64,000 nt of DNA, from assembly GCA_949987705.1 (NCBI GenBank), contig OX465283.1:94537813-94601812 (forward strand), given 5' to 3'. The DNA is from Thereva unica. Its lineage: Eukaryota; Arthropoda; Insecta; Diptera; Therevidae. The stretch's first letter is position 1; every line of letters begins with the position of its first letter. A program made the position numbers and the translations under genes. The notes under the pieces are model-generated. The model made no database searches. It saw nothing but the letters and a program-made list of their open reading frames with translations, and was not told the DNA's origin. This document shows positions 52,650 through 63,384 of the stretch, in pieces.

Positions 52650-54838
52650 TCAAAGTGAAATTGAGAACCCGGATAGCAACTAAAACGCATAGAGTGCAAA
52701 CTCAACCAAAATACGATATAGATAAGCTAAAACGGGAAGAAATAAGAGATGCCTACCAACATGCTGTCGTACAAAACTTGAGAGAGGTAGATGAGCAGCC
52801 CAACATCAACGACAAATGGGAACAGGTCAAAAGCAGCATAAAGGGGGCAGCAGAAGAGGCACTAGGCTGGGCCCCCAGACAGACTAGAATTGATTGGTTC
52901 GACCAAGACTGTAGAACCGCAATTGAAGAAAGAAACCAGAGCCACCGAGAGTACATCGCAAGGCCAACAAGAGCAAGGATGGAAGTCTTCAAGGAAAAAA
53001 GAAAAATTGCAGACAAGCTTTGCAGAAAGAAGAAGAGGGAATATCTAAATAGGAAAATCCTACAGATACAGGAAGACTTCAATGAAGGGAGAATTAGACA
53101 AGCGTACAAAGGAACTCGCCAGATCACCAATAAGTTCCAGCCAAGAACGGACATCTGCAAGGACATAGATGGGAACTTGTTGGCAGATCCTGATAGGATA
53201 AAGGAAAGGTGGAGAGAGTATTTTCAGAACCTATTGAATCCCATCTCCCTATCAAACGAGAATGCAGAGACAGAGGCATTTGTAATTTCCCAAGATAACA
53301 TCTCAATAGAACCACCAACACTGGATGAGGTGCGGGAAGCTGTAAAAAGGCAGAACAGCAACAAATCGCCTGGCGCCGATGGAATAGCAGCTGAGCTGCT
53401 AAAGGAAGGAGGACCCCAACTATTACGAACATTACACGAACTCATATGCACCATCTGGGAGGAAGAAGTTATACCAGAGGACTGGAAGAAAGCCATTATA
53501 TGTCCAATATACAAGAAAGGAGATAAACTAAACTGCAAAAACTACAGAGGCATCTCACTCCTCAGCACCAGCTACAAAATCTTCACAATCCTTGTGAAAC
53601 AAAAACTGGAACCTATAGCGGAAAGCCTTATAGGAGAATATCAAGCTGGTTTTAGGACAAACAGGTCAACATCGGATCAACTGCTGACCTTAAGGCAAAT
53701 TCTGGAGAAAACCTGGGAAAGGAATGTAGATGTATACCAGATATTTGTCGACTTTCAACAGGCATATGACTCAATAAACAGAGAGAGGCTATACGAGATC
53801 TTATCGGAAATAGGAGTCCCCTCAAAGTTGATACAACTAATCAAATGCGCCACAAACAGCTCATTAGCGAAAGTAAGGATCCAAAATGTTGTAACAGAGG
53901 AGTTCGAAGTACGTCAAGGGCTTAGACAAGGAGATGGGCTGGCCCCCATGCTTTTCAACCTGGCCCTAGAATGGGTGATAAGGAAAACGTCAGTCCAGAG
54001 AAGTGCATCAATAGCTACCCAGTCGGTACAATTACTTGGATATGCGGATGACGTAAACATCGTGGGAAGGTCCTTTTTGGCAGCAAAAGAAGTCTATGTT
54101 GAATTAAAAGAGGCGGCAAAGGACATAGGCCTGAAGATTAACGAAGAAAAAACGAAGGTTATGCAACAATCCAGAGCAGGACGATTTAGAATGGGAAGAA
54201 ATATAACCATCGACGAACATAACCTAGAAGTAGTCGATAAAACAGTCTACCTTGGGTCTACTATCACAAAAAGAAACGAAGAAAAAGAAGAAATAACTAG
54301 AAGAATACTACTGGCTAATAGAGCCTTTTATGCCCAAAAACAAATCCTGCACTCAAGATTTGTGCACAGGAAAACGAAACTCTCACTCTACAAAACAGTA
54401 ATACGACCAGTACTGTGTTATGGTAGCGAGACTTGGACTATAACCCAGGACATAGAGGAACGAGTCAACAGGTTCGAGAGGAAAATTCTCAGATGCATAA
54501 TAGGCCCAATCAGAGAGGATGGAATATGGCGAAGAAGATACAACAACGAGTTGTATGAAATTTTTGACGACCCACAACTCTCAACTTTAATAAAAATCAA
54601 CAGATTGAGACTAGCCGGCCACGTGATCAGGATGGAGGACAATCGCATCCCAAAACGGCTTATGGCATCAGAAATTTCGGGAAGTAGGCCAGTAGGTAGA
54701 CCCAGGAGGAGATGGATAGACTCTGTGACGGCTGACGCAGAGTCAATGCTCAACATCCGGAACTGGAGACATGCTGCAAGGGACCGTCAAACTTGGAGAA
54801 ATGCCCTAGAGGAGGCCAAGGCTCGATTTGGGCTGTAG
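52613..54838 (+). CDS. RTE reverse transcriptase
   Basis: A 741-codon open frame: end of the endonuclease (CGSDHYLVKVKL), a spacer, and the RT domain from about residue 240 with NKSPGADGIAAELLK, PIYKKGDKLNCKNYRGISLL, FRTNRSTSDQL, FVDFQQAYDSINRERL, GLRQGDGLAP and the catalytic LLGYADDVNIVG (about residue 480). After RT come VYLGSTITKRNEEKE, VLCYGSETWTI and INRLRLAGHVIRM. It ends at TAG (54836-54838), a few bases before the tail. No RNase H, as usual for RTE. No stop inside, so the lesions are limited to the upstream part. Confidence 0.92.
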   Translation: MGGACCGSDHYLVKVKLRTRIATKTHRVQTQPKYDIDKLKREEIRDAYQHAVVQNLREVDEQPNINDKWEQVKSSIKGAAEEALGWAPRQTRIDWFDQDCRTAIEERNQSHREYIARPTRARMEVFKEKRKIADKLCRKKKREYLNRKILQIQEDFNEGRIRQAYKGTRQITNKFQPRTDICKDIDGNLLADPDRIKERWREYFQNLLNPISLSNENAETEAFVISQDNISIEPPTLDEVREAVKRQNSNKSPGADGIAAELLKEGGPQLLRTLHELICTIWEEEVIPEDWKKAIICPIYKKGDKLNCKNYRGISLLSTSYKIFTILVKQKLEPIAESLIGEYQAGFRTNRSTSDQLLTLRQILEKTWERNVDVYQIFVDFQQAYDSINRERLYEILSEIGVPSKLIQLIKCATNSSLAKVRIQNVVTEEFEVRQGLRQGDGLAPMLFNLALEWVIRKTSVQRSASIATQSVQLLGYADDVNIVGRSFLAAKEVYVELKEAAKDIGLKINEEKTKVMQQSRAGRFRMGRNITIDEHNLEVVDKTVYLGSTITKRNEEKEEITRRILLANRAFYAQKQILHSRFVHRKTKLSLYKTVIRPVLCYGSETWTITQDIEERVNRFERKILRCIIGPIREDGIWRRRYNNELYEIFDDPQLSTLIKINRLRLAGHVIRMEDNRIPKRLMASEISGSRPVGRPRRRWIDSVTADAESMLNIRNWRHAARDRQTWRNALEEAKARFGL

Positions 54839-54863
54839 CGCCATTGGATGGATGGATGGATGG

Positions 54864-56379
54864 AAAGTAGTTGGACAGGTATTCTTAGATGAGTACCATC
54901 CGCAAGTCGTATTTCACAGGAACGTACTTTGCCATCTCTACCAGGAAAAACCTTTTCAATCAAAGCCAGCTTCCAAAGTAATCTAGGCAGTGATGGATCA
55001 TGCAATAAAACTACTCCTCCTTCTTTGACGAAGCCTGCAGCCGCTTTCTTCTCCTGATGAAAAGCTCTTAGCATTTGAACATATTCCAGTCGCCACCTTT
55101 TCCAAAATGTTTTTATGACCTTAGAACGCTTCCTCCAAAGTTGCTTAATTCCAAAAGTAATTTCGGGTTCAGTGTCACGAGCCTCTGAAATGATTGGTAT
55201 TGAAGGATTCAAAAAATGGGAAGGAGTTAATGGACTCAAATCTTTTGGATCATCCCCAATGTAAGTTAATGGCCGACTGTTGATCACTGATTCTGCTTCC
55301 GTTAAAGTTGTTTGCAACTCTTCACTGATAATACGAGCTTTTCCAATTGTCAACTTTAAAATATTCTTTGTGCTGCGAACGAGGCGTTCCCAAAACCCGC
55401 CCCACCAAGCAGCGCGCTCGACAATGAATTCCCATGTAATCCTGCGACTTGTAATATATGTCTGGAACTCTTCTGCGCTAATTATGTCTCCTAATACCTG
55501 CAATTCCTTGGCAGCTCGTTTAAAAGTACGGGCATTATCCGATATTATGACTTTCGGAAGTCCTCTTCGAGCAGCGAAACGTCTCAACGCTCTTAAACAG
55601 CTTTCTACTGTCATATTCGGTACCAGTTCTAAATGTATTGCACGAACTACAGCACAGGTGAACAGCATTATATACATCTTCTCGGTTTTTGACTCATCAA
55701 CGGAAGATTTCACATACAAAGGACCGGCAAAATCCACACCTACAGTTTCAAAGGGCCTCGACGCTATTAACCTGCTTTTTGGTAAAGGCGCAAAAGGCTG
55801 ACTAATAGGCCTGGTAAATAATTTACGGCATACTCGACACTGTTGTACGATAGTCTTCATTAACTGTCGGGCTCTAGGAATCCAAAACTTTTCGCGTACA
55901 CGGCAAAGAAGAATATTAACGCCTCCATGTAAAGTTCTTTCATGAGCATCAAGTACAATTAATTTAGCAAGATAGCACGATCTGGGCAATATGACAGGAA
56001 ATATATTTCCATATTGATTGTCCATACATTGAAGACGAGTACCGACTCGAAGAATACCTTCAGCATCTATAATGGGATTTAATGTCAATATGGTAGAATC
56101 CTTCGGTGTAGTCTTATTTAATTTTAGCGATCTTATTTCATTTTTAAAAAATCTTTGCTGAAACTCTTTAATCCAATAAGACTCCGCTAGCTGTATTTCG
56201 GTATTTTTAAGAAACTTATTAGGCTCTAAACATTTTGTCTTTAATCTTCTTACAAATCGTTGAATGTATGCAGTCACCTTAAGTAATCGCATGTAGGTAC
56301 TAAATTTTGTTATATCAAGTATAGGTTCTACAGGACGATCGCTTCCTGTTTCGGATAAAGTTATTAAGGATGAAAGCAA
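54864..56379 (-). CDS. BEL-3 integrase
   Basis: Frame open from 56379 after the TGA at 56416. His-Cys zinc domain (HERTLHGGVNILLCRVREKFWI ... CRVCRK), DDE core (GVDFAGPLYVKS, ISDNARTFKRAAKEL, AAWWGGFWERLVRSTKN), and C-terminal WKLALIEKVFPGRDG and LADGTHLRIPVQLL, where the LINE begins. The remaining codons lie at 51455-51533 beyond the LINE, and the stop is inside the LTR. The frame that continues to 54787 reads LINE sequence. Confidence 0.92.
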
Positions 56380-56415
56380 AAGAGGGTCGTTCTCATCTAT
56401 ATCATTAGCTTCACT

Positions 56416-57663
56416 TCAATTTGATACACCTTGCTGTAGCCAAGTAGGACCACATAACCAAAACTCCGAGTTTGCACAATTTTTACCAAATACCCCTCTA
56501 GTTAGGAAATCAGCGGGATTAAGCTCACCTGGACAGTAATGCCAATTAGCTATTGCAGAATGTTGACGAATTTCTCGAACCAGATTAGCTACATAAACGT
56601 TCCATTTCCTTATATTACCACTTATCCAACAAAGTGTTATCTGAGAATCAGTCCATAAATATACTTCTTTCCAATTGAGTGAAGTATTTTCGGTCAGGTA
56701 TTTAAGAAGGCGAGAAGCAATCAAAGCAGCTGTTAATTCAAGTTTCGGCACGGATAATTGTTCCTTTTCTTTCTTCTTCAAAGGCGCCACTCGATTCTTT
56801 GCACACACGAATCTTACGATTACCGTGCTTTCAGACTTCGCTCTCAAATAGACTACAGCACCATACGCAGCTGGACTAGCATCTGCAAAAATATGCAACT
56901 GATTTAACCCACAGTCAGCAAATGGCGAAAAGGATCTAGGTATGAAGACGTCCTCTAAAGATGATAACTCCAAACAGCATTTACTCCATTTCTGCACATA
57001 CTCTGGAGGTAAATGTTCATCCCAAGAGAAATTCTGACGCCAAAGATCTTGAAAGAATAACTTTATCTTCACGACGAAGGGCGAAAGAATACCTAAAGGG
57101 TCATAGATATGCGCCATTATCTGAAGAACAATTCGTTTTGTAATGATACTGGCTGATACACTAGAAGCGAACGCAAGAGCGGATTTTATATCAACGGCTA
57201 GCTCATCGCTTGTAGTACACCAAGTTACTCCCAATACCTTTTGCGTTACAGGTAATTCAGATGCGGTCTCTAATATACGACGCAATCTTGCATCATTTGT
57301 GTTCCATTTTCGAACATTCATTGAAGCTCTCTTCATCATAGTGCACGTCATACTACACACTTTCTTCGCAAATTCAAAATCATTCGTGCTTGTCACAAGA
57401 TCATCCATATAAAATGATTTTTTTAACAGTGTACAAACTTCTGGATCTAAGGCGCTCTCTTTTGTCAAATGCTTCTGTATCACAGCACACATCAGAAATG
57501 GACTACATTTTATCCCAAACGTAACTCTTGTCATGCAATACTCTTTCACAGGAGGCATCTCTGTACATTTTTTTAAAGGTTCGGAAAACCAAAAAAATCG
57601 GTGGACGTCTCTGTCCTCAGTAGACAACATAATTTGTAAAAAAAGCCTTCTCGATATCTGCAA
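56416..57663 (-). CDS. BEL-3 reverse transcriptase and RNase H
   Basis: The frame enters after the T-run near 57641. RT: LQIMLSTEDRDVHRFFWF, VTFGIKCSPFLMCAVI and SFYMDDLVTS (catalytic YMDD, a Pao-type variant of YVDD), then VRKWNTND and RIVLQIMAHIYDPLGILSP. RNase H: LHIFADASPAAYGAVVYLR, VPKLELTAALIASRL and YLWTDSQITLCWI. It ends at TGA 56416-56418, which is in frame with the integrase. Confidence 0.92.
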   Translation of the reverse strand: MQISRRLFLQIMLSTEDRDVHRFFWFSEPLKKCTEMPPVKEYCMTRVTFGIKCSPFLMCAVIQKHLTKESALDPEVCTLLKKSFYMDDLVTSTNDFEFAKKVCSMTCTMMKRASMNVRKWNTNDARLRRILETASELPVTQKVLGVTWCTTSDELAVDIKSALAFASSVSASIITKRIVLQIMAHIYDPLGILSPFVVKIKLFFQDLWRQNFSWDEHLPPEYVQKWSKCCLELSSLEDVFIPRSFSPFADCGLNQLHIFADASPAAYGAVVYLRAKSESTVIVRFVCAKNRVAPLKKKEKEQLSVPKLELTAALIASRLLKYLTENTSLNWKEVYLWTDSQITLCWISGNIRKWNVYVANLVREIRQHSAIANWHYCPGELNPADFLTRGVFGKNCANSEFWLCGPTWLQQGVSN

Positions 57664-60142
57664 TTAAACCAATGAATCCAAATCGAAAGTTAAGCAATGT
57701 GGATATAATATCAGGTAAAAGATTATTCCCTGCATCCAAACAATCGTTTAGTGATAAACGCTCACCCGAATGTGCGGATGCATCAAACACAACCCGTAAT
57801 TGCGTTGTTGATTTGTCATATCGATATACTGGCCGATGAGGCATATAATACGATAACTTCTTATTGTCCGTTAAACTAATAGCTGGTTCAGCAATTTTTC
57901 CAGATATTAACTCCTGCATAGCAACGTCGTATTCCTCTAACTTCTCAGGATTTCTTGATAGCTTTCGTATCAAGCTATTAAATCTCTTGCGTGCTCCTTC
58001 ATAGTAGCTATCTAATGGTGGATGGTCAGGGATCCACAGTAGTGAAGCAGTATATCGATCACCTTGTAGCTCAACATACTTATTTATTTCTTCTCCCGTC
58101 TTCGCCAAACATCTGGTGGGATGCTTTATACCTAATTCTTCTAAATCCCACATTCTATTTACATCGTTTAGACTTGGACCTTCAATAAACGCAGACGAAT
58201 ACATAGTACAAGTGACACCATTCTTAGAAATATAATCATAGCTTTCAGGCCCTTGTATTGTCCACCCCAATTTGGTATGTACAGCCGTCAAAGAATCTGT
58301 AATTCGTTGAAATTCTCCTGTTACAACTTTCCAATAACAATCGGAACCGATAAGTACAGAGATGCCTTCCACTGGTTTACCTAAATGAAAAGAGTCTGCA
58401 AGGGTAAATTCAGTAAAGTTCACATTAGTTGGTTTCGGAACTGGTAAAGTGTCTATGCAGATTTGAGGAACAACAACTGCTATAACGGTTATACATTCGT
58501 TGTTATATAAACTTCGCAAACAAACTTTTACTCGATTACATGATTTGGCTGGAACGTTGTAGGAAGAACCAAAAGGCAAGATTTTTATTTTTACTTGATC
58601 TATCACAGGTAAATTCAATTCTTTTGCCACACTTTCTCTTATGTATGAGCGTTGGCTTCCACTATCAATAACCATTCTAATTAAACAATATCTCTGCATG
58701 GTTGATGATGATAGGGCAAAAGCGCATGCAGTTTGTAGGTAAATCTTTGAGCTGGTGGTTGTGGAATAAAGATTTGTTGCAACTGGATTCTCTGAAGACA
58801 TCATCCTCTCCTTCAATAATATTCGCTCTTGGTCCCTAGAATATTTAGGGTTACACAAAGCGAACATGTGACGGCCATTACATTTACGACAACGTATATT
58901 TCTTGCAGCGCAGTTACGTGAGGTATGCCCCTTTCGAAAACATTTAAAACAACGACCTTCTCTTTTAAGCAATTCCTTTCCTTCATCTAATTTGAGCTTT
59001 CCTTCACAATTGCCAGAAAAATGATCATTATTCGCACAAAATATACAAAACTTCGTAGAATTATCTGGAATCAGAAGGCTGGCAGCAGTTTTAGGTTTTA
59101 TATTACCAGCAACTGTATGTGAACGTGATTCCCTTGCACACACACCTGCTCGTTCCAATGATTCAATTTCCAGTTTAATAAATATAAGTAACCTTTTTAC
59201 ACCTTTATCCAATGCAATTGGCAAATCAGAAGAAACTGAATCGTTGTTCTCGTTCGGTCGATTATTTTGAATTGTTTCAGTAGAATTATTTTTTCTATAA
59301 AACTCGACTCTTAGGTCTGATGGCAAGCAGCGTAGAAGTGCTGTTTTCAGCATCACGTAGTAACTGCTAGATGGTATTCCTAGAGCAGTAAGTGATCTGG
59401 TGTTAGTTACAACCGTATTATATAAACGTCGCAACCCTTGGGCATCTGTTTTGGCTATAATCGGACACATAGACATTAGATCCTGCATGTGTTTATCTAT
59501 AAGTTTTTCTTCATCACCATGTTCTTCACGTAAGAGGGCTACAGCTGCGTCATAGCACTCTGCAGTAGGTGAGAATCCGGCAATAGTAGTAGCTGCCTTG
59601 CCACATAAGACTGACTTCAAATAAGAAAATTTATCACTAGCGGATAAAGCTTCGTTCTCATGAACCAACGTTTTAAATTGCTCCCAAAAGGGTAGCCATT
59701 CTTTAGTATCCCCGGAGAATTTTCTTAATTCCATCCGGGGTAATTTTACGACACCTAGTTCCTTGGTCTTTAGAGGGGCATTCGATGAAGACGAGGCTAG
59801 GTCTCGTATATATTCTATTCGGTTGATTCTGCTTATCAACCGTGATTCTACATCGATAATTTTATCTTCGTACTCGGCAATAGCCTCATTTTCGGCCTGA
59901 TATTCATCAGGCTTTAAGGTTCTCGCAATAGCTTCGTTGCTCTTCGAAAGGCTTTCTTTTGTGGCTCTCAATCTCGATAAAAAGGAATTCAACTCCTCTA
60001 TTATTGAATCGAAATTTTCGGAGTTATTGGTCGATGCTTGGGCCTCTGGCGTCTTCAAGAAATTAAGGGCTACTTTAGCTAATTTAGTGATTTTTCCTCG
60101 ATGTACTCCACGGGCACATGTATCCAAAATTTGATTCTTCAA
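57617..60142 (-). CDS. gag: BEL-3 Gag, protease and RT start
   Basis: An 841-codon frame. The opening codon is TTG and no in-frame ATG precedes it, so the real start is uncertain. Coiled-coil-prone N-terminus (residues about 40-110), FSGDTKEWLPFWEQF (Gag core), Cys/His clusters CIFCANNDHFSGNC, CFKCFRKGHTSRNC and CRKCNGRHMFALC (about 380-450), protease VIDSGSQRSYI (about 500), a pre-RT region (IGSDCYWKVV, LGWTIQG), and the first RT blocks [18 protein letters not shown] and IADIEKAF before the T-run shift. It would make the particle proteins and the start of Pol. Confidence 0.9.
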   Translation of the reverse strand: MKNQILDTCARGVHRGKITKLAKVALNFLKTPEAQASTNNSENFDSIIEELNSFLSRLRATKESLSKSNEAIARTLKPDEYQAENEAIAEYEDKIIDVESRLISRINRIEYIRDLASSSSNAPLKTKELGVVKLPRMELRKFSGDTKEWLPFWEQFKTLVHENEALSASDKFSYLKSVLCGKAATTIAGFSPTAECYDAAVALLREEHGDEEKLIDKHMQDLMSMCPIIAKTDAQGLRRLYNTVVTNTRSLTALGIPSSSYYVMLKTALLRCLPSDLRVEFYRKNNSTETIQNNRPNENNDSVSSDLPIALDKGVKRLLIFIKLEIESLERAGVCARESRSHTVAGNIKPKTAASLLIPDNSTKFCIFCANNDHFSGNCEGKLKLDEGKELLKREGRCFKCFRKGHTSRNCAARNIRCRKCNGRHMFALCNPKYSRDQERILLKERMMSSENPVATNLYSTTTSSKIYLQTACAFALSSSTMQRYCLIRMVIDSGSQRSYIRESVAKELNLPVIDQVKIKILPFGSSYNVPAKSCNRVKVCLRSLYNNECITVIAVVVPQICIDTLPVPKPTNVNFTEFTLADSFHLGKPVEGISVLIGSDCYWKVVTGEFQRITDSLTAVHTKLGWTIQGPESYDYISKNGVTCTMYSSAFIEGPSLNDVNRMWDLEELGIKHPTRCLAKTGEEINKYVELQGDRYTASLLWIPDHPPLDSYYEGARKRFNSLIRKLSRNPEKLEEYDVAMQELISGKIAEPAISLTDNKKLSYYMPHRPVYRYDKSTTQLRVVFDASAHSGERLSLNDCLDAGNNLLPDIISTLLNFRFGFIGLIADIEKAFFTNYVVY

Positions 60143-60201
60143 AATGGCGTAGGCTAAATTGAATAAAATAATCGTTAGGTATATTCCTTATCGTGTTCCT
60201 A

Positions 60202-60220
60202 GTCCCGGGTTTCGGCACCA
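60202..60220 (-). other. BEL-3 primer-binding site
   Basis: TTGGTGCCGAAACCCGGGAC on the minus strand directly follows the 5' LTR. The TGGTGCCGAAACCCGGGA form is common in Pao-like BEL elements. Confidence 0.8.
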
Positions 60221-60221
60221 A

Positions 60222-60442
60222 TGTCGAAAATTAGACTCAAAATGGGGAGCTGGAATATATTATTTTATTATTTATTACAACTTATAATTCTTACGCCTGA
60301 TCTCCTCAGATTTCGATTTAAGAATAAATTACAAACGTCATTAATAATTAAAACATGAAATGAGTAGTAAGTAATACAAAGTAATCTGTGACAAAAGTAC
60401 AAAGTAAAATACAGTAATTATTATTAAAGTAGATTTTCAACA
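60222..60442 (-). repeat. BEL-3 5' LTR (221 bp)
   Basis: Same sequence as 51253-51473 apart from about two substitutions (for example cttacgcctg against cttacgcttg). Confidence 0.95.
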
Positions 60443-60996
60443 AATCCTTTTGATCAAAGGATTCTTCGAATGTGACCAGCCGACACTTGCGGGCCAGTTT
60501 TTTGATTGAGTTCAATCGAAAGATCAGCGCTCGATTTTATTCGATTTTCCCTAACTAACTTCAGTAAAGACCTTTCAACACGTCTCGTCACAATTTGTTT
60601 TCGTCCTGAATTTCCCCCTGTTTAGGACGGACCCACATTCATTGTGTCTTATGATGGTTTGATGCACACAAGTTTTGCTTATTTGCAATTGCAGTGCAAT
60701 TGCTCTCTCAGATAAGCCACTATTGTAAAGCCCAATAATCTTACAATAACAGAAAACATTGTTTAAATTACTCGATGCTCTGTAAACAATTAAAATTATT
60801 TATTTACCTGCCATAAAGTTATTTCGCTAACTGATTTTCTGCCCATTTTGAACACTTTTAGGAATGTGAAAACTAAAACGACTGAGATAAAAAAAATAAC
60901 AGTTTTAGAGATCCTAGCACAGTAAACTATGGGTTTGTCGATGTTCCGAACTGCAACTCAAGGAATTGATAATTTGGTGGTACCAATGTAACGGAA
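60443..60996 (-). pseudogene. Tc1 transposase N-terminal (helix-turn-helix) part
   Basis: On the minus strand IIGLYNSGLSERAIALQLQI then SKTCVHQTI is visible at about 60640-60740, a paired-type helix-turn-helix as at the start of Tc1 transposases. Further fragments run towards RRIL near 60455, where BEL-3 cuts the frame. At least one frameshift lies between. The catalytic half is at 50609-51252. Confidence 0.75.
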
Positions 60997-61258
60997 CAGC
61001 ATCCGTGCGAGGCGATATAATTTCAAAGGCTGAAGTGGTCTTAATATTTTACGCAGGGATTAATTAACATTTTTGTTTTTATTGAAATACCGTTTTGTTT
61101 TGTTTAAATGAAATAAATGCAGAAAAACAGAGAATAGTTTCAGTTAAATTTTGAGTGTTTCATTTCTGTAATCTAACAAGACGTTCAAAAGCTGGAGCCA
61201 TCGGAAGTGAAAGTTTCATGGCAAAGTGTAAGTGGTCTTAATTTTTTACGCAGCACGT

Positions 61259-61640
61259 TATCTTCGTCTGTTTTGAGACCATTTAATGTGTGTGGATTTA
61301 AATGCTTTTTAAAGATGTTTATAAGGTCGGAAGGTGTGTAATGAGGTTGGACAAAAATGTGTCTCCGGTAATTTGAGTGAGGGTTTATAATTTGGTAACT
61401 ACTTTCATTACCCCTTATCAGAATCAATTGATTGCGAAAGACATTTACTGGTATTTCTACAGTTGGTATTAAACTTTGAGGTGAGCTATTGTCACTATGC
61501 TGTGTTGCTGTCATGGAGTTAATTTCCGGTTGTGGTGGTTGCCTTGATAGTGCATCAGCTACAACATTAGCTTTGCCTGGCTTGTTCTTAAGATCGTAAT
61601 TGTACTCCTCATGGATAGTCTTCCACCTTTTCATTTTAGT
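61259..61640 (-). pseudogene. Gypsy RNase H end and pre-integrase region
   Basis: KMKRWKTIHEEYNYDLKNKPG, then KANVVADALSRQ, marks the end of Gypsy RNase H (the VADALSR signature). A linker with FVQPHYTPSDLINIF follows. Cut at its end by the Tc1 at 61258. Confidence 0.85.
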
Positions 61641-62187
61641 ATTAGTAAGTATTTTTGTTACTCAAAGCGTACGTCAAAGGCTGGTGATCAGTAAAAAATT
61701 TTACTTTTCTTGAACCATACAAGTAATTGCGTAAAGAGTTTAGTGCCCAAATAATAGCGAGCATCTCTTTCTCATTAGTAGCATAATTCTCCTATGTTTT
61801 TGTTAGAGTTCGAGAAAGAAACGTTATTGGCTTGTCGTCTTGTGCGAGCACAGCACCAATAGCGTAATTAGAGGCGTCTGTAGTTAAGTGAAACTCTTTG
61901 CTAAGATCTGGATGAATTAGCAATACTTCTTGAGAAACAAGTGTTTTTTTGATTTTATTAAATGCTTCGATAGCCTCAGCAGAAAGAAGAACAGGTTTGT
62001 TTTTCGAAATGTTTTTGGACACACGTCCATCTTCCCCTCTTAAAAGGGATGTCAGGGGTTTCGCGATTTTTGCGTAGTCTTTAATAAATCGGCGATAGTA
62101 TCCTGACATACCAAGAAAGGATCGCAACTCTTTAAGAGTCTTGGGTATAGGTACGTTGGAGATAGCCTCTACTTTTTTGGGGTTAAT
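61641..62187 (-). pseudogene. Gypsy RNase H
   Basis: RSFLGMSGYYRRFIKDYAKIAKPL, the RT-RNase H connection, and LTTDASNYAIGAVLAQ then ITFLSRTL are visible. There is a TAG at 62188-62190 between RT and this part, another at 61792-61794, and a frameshift near 61660. FFTDHQPLTYAL lies between the last two lesions. Confidence 0.87.
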
Positions 62188-63312
62188 CTAAATACCATTT
62201 TTTGATATAACAAATCCGAGAAATTCAACTTTTTCCTTAAAGAACTCACACTTATTTAGTTGAACTTTCATGTTCGCGAGCTCTAAGGTTTTAAAGACGA
62301 GTTCAATGTTCTTAAAATGTTCCTCTTCATTCTTTCCGAAAATTATGATATCGTCTATGTAGACGTAACATCTGGTTCCAATATGATCTCTTAAAATATC
62401 ATCCAGTGCTCTCTGGAAAATTGACGGTGCATTTCTCAAGCCAAATGGTAACCTTGTGAATTCGTATTTGCCATTGTTTACGGAGAATGCTGTTTTCTCG
62501 ATATCGCATTCTCTAAGTGGTATTTGGTGGAAACCGCTCTTTAGGTCTGCTATAGTGAAATATTTCTGTTTTCCTAAATTGGATAAGACTTCGCCTATCT
62601 CCGGTATAGGATACCTGTCTGGAATTGTAATTGTGTTCAACTTACGATAGTCAATTACCAAACGGAATTTTTCCTCTCCTGAAGCATCCAATTTTTTTGG
62701 TACCACCCAAACTGGGGAATTATAAGGAGATCTTGAAGGTCTAATGATACCATCGTTTAGCAGTTCTTTAATTTGTTTGTCGACTTCTGCTTTAAATCCC
62801 ATTGGATATGGATATGATTTGCAATAAACAGGATCATTTGAACTTGTACGAATCTCGCCTTTTACTACAGTGGTATAGGTGAGTTTTTCGTCAGGTTCAA
62901 CAAATAAATTAGGACAGTTTCTTATAATATTATTTAATTTAAAATTCTGCTCCTGAGTCATATGTGAAGTTCGAAGATCTACAGAGTTAACTGATTCAGA
63001 GAGTTGCTGTTTAAGAGGAATTTGAATACCGGGGTTAATAGTCATAAAATTATGATTAGTATGGATAACAGCGTCGAGTTGCTTGAGACTATCGTTACCT
63101 ATTATGCCGTCAAAGGCGGCAAGGCTAGGAAGAATAAACAATTTTAATTTTTCTGTTGCACCGCCAAAGAGGTCAACGAAAGCATGGTGAGTTATTCGAA
63201 TATTGCCTGCTACGGAAACTGCGATAAAATTTTTATCGTTGGGGATAGGATTACGGATATAACGTGGCTTAATATAATTCTTATTAGAACCTGTATCGAC
63301 TAAAAATTTCAA
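62188..63312 (-). CDS. pol: Gypsy protease and reverse transcriptase
   Basis: A 374-codon open frame. Protease KFLVDTGSNKNYIKPRYI, with IIGNDSLKQLDAVI. RT blocks: IRPSRSPYNSPVWVVPKK, KFRLVIDYRKLNTITIPDRY, YFTIADLKSGFHQIPL, RLPFGLRNAPSIFQRA and the catalytic CYVYIDDIIIFG, ending VEFLGFVISKNGI. The DTG of the protease and the YIDD of RT are intact. The nonsense codon after it (62188) separates RNase H. Confidence 0.93.
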   Translation of the reverse strand: MKFLVDTGSNKNYIKPRYIRNPIPNDKNFIAVSVAGNIRITHHAFVDLFGGATEKLKLFILPSLAAFDGIIGNDSLKQLDAVIHTNHNFMTINPGIQIPLKQQLSESVNSVDLRTSHMTQEQNFKLNNIIRNCPNLFVEPDEKLTYTTVVKGEIRTSSNDPVYCKSYPYPMGFKAEVDKQIKELLNDGIIRPSRSPYNSPVWVVPKKLDASGEEKFRLVIDYRKLNTITIPDRYPIPEIGEVLSNLGKQKYFTIADLKSGFHQIPLRECDIEKTAFSVNNGKYEFTRLPFGLRNAPSIFQRALDDILRDHIGTRCYVYIDDIIIFGKNEEEHFKNIELVFKTLELANMKVQLNKCEFFKEKVEFLGFVISKNGI

Positions 63313-63320
63313 AATCTGTC

Positions 63321-63382
63321 CACTCTTCGCTACATATTCTTACTACGAAGAGTGTAGTAAGTGTAGACGGCAGCGAAGAGTG
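63321..63382. repeat. Hairpin at the Gypsy gag/pol boundary
   Basis: cactcttcgct (63321-63331) pairs exactly with agcgaagagtg (63372-63382), and ttactac with gtagtaa inside. It lies between the gag stop (63385) and the protease start and contains stop codons in the pol frame. Confidence 0.6.
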
Positions 63383-63384
63383 CC

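Larger units (their letters stand above)
51534..54863 (+). mobile_element. RTE-like LINE, apparently full length (3.3 kb)
   Basis: Endonuclease plus RT with a (TGGA)n tail (54846-54863). Target duplication aaagtagt at 51526-51533 and 54864-54871. One long polyprotein, a very short 3' UTR and a simple-repeat tail are RTE features. It interrupts the BEL-3 integrase on the opposite strand near its C-terminus. Confidence 0.88.
51253..60442 (-). mobile_element. BEL-3: Pao-like BEL retrotransposon, minus strand
   Basis: Two 221-bp LTRs (TGTTGAAAATC to TTTTCGACA on the minus strand), differing at only about two positions, with a perfect 5-bp duplication aatcc (51248-51252 and 60443-60447). Gag-protease-RT-RNase H-integrase follow. 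Lesions are a one-base excess in a T-run near 57641 and one TGA at 56416-56418. An RTE LINE sits near the end of the integrase. The nearly identical LTRs make it the youngest LTR element here. Confidence 0.95.
50346..61258 (-). mobile_element. Tc1-like element carrying BEL-3
   Basis: The ends cgtgctgcgtaaaa and its complement open inverted repeats of about 260 bp (50346-50608 and 60997-61258). Within them ctgcgtaaaatattaagacc is repeated about 200 bp inside, giving an IR/DR layout. A TA lies at the left edge and, after one extra T, at the right edge. Its own length without BEL-3 is about 1.7 kb, normal for Tc1. It splits the Gypsy between RNase H and integrase. Confidence 0.88.
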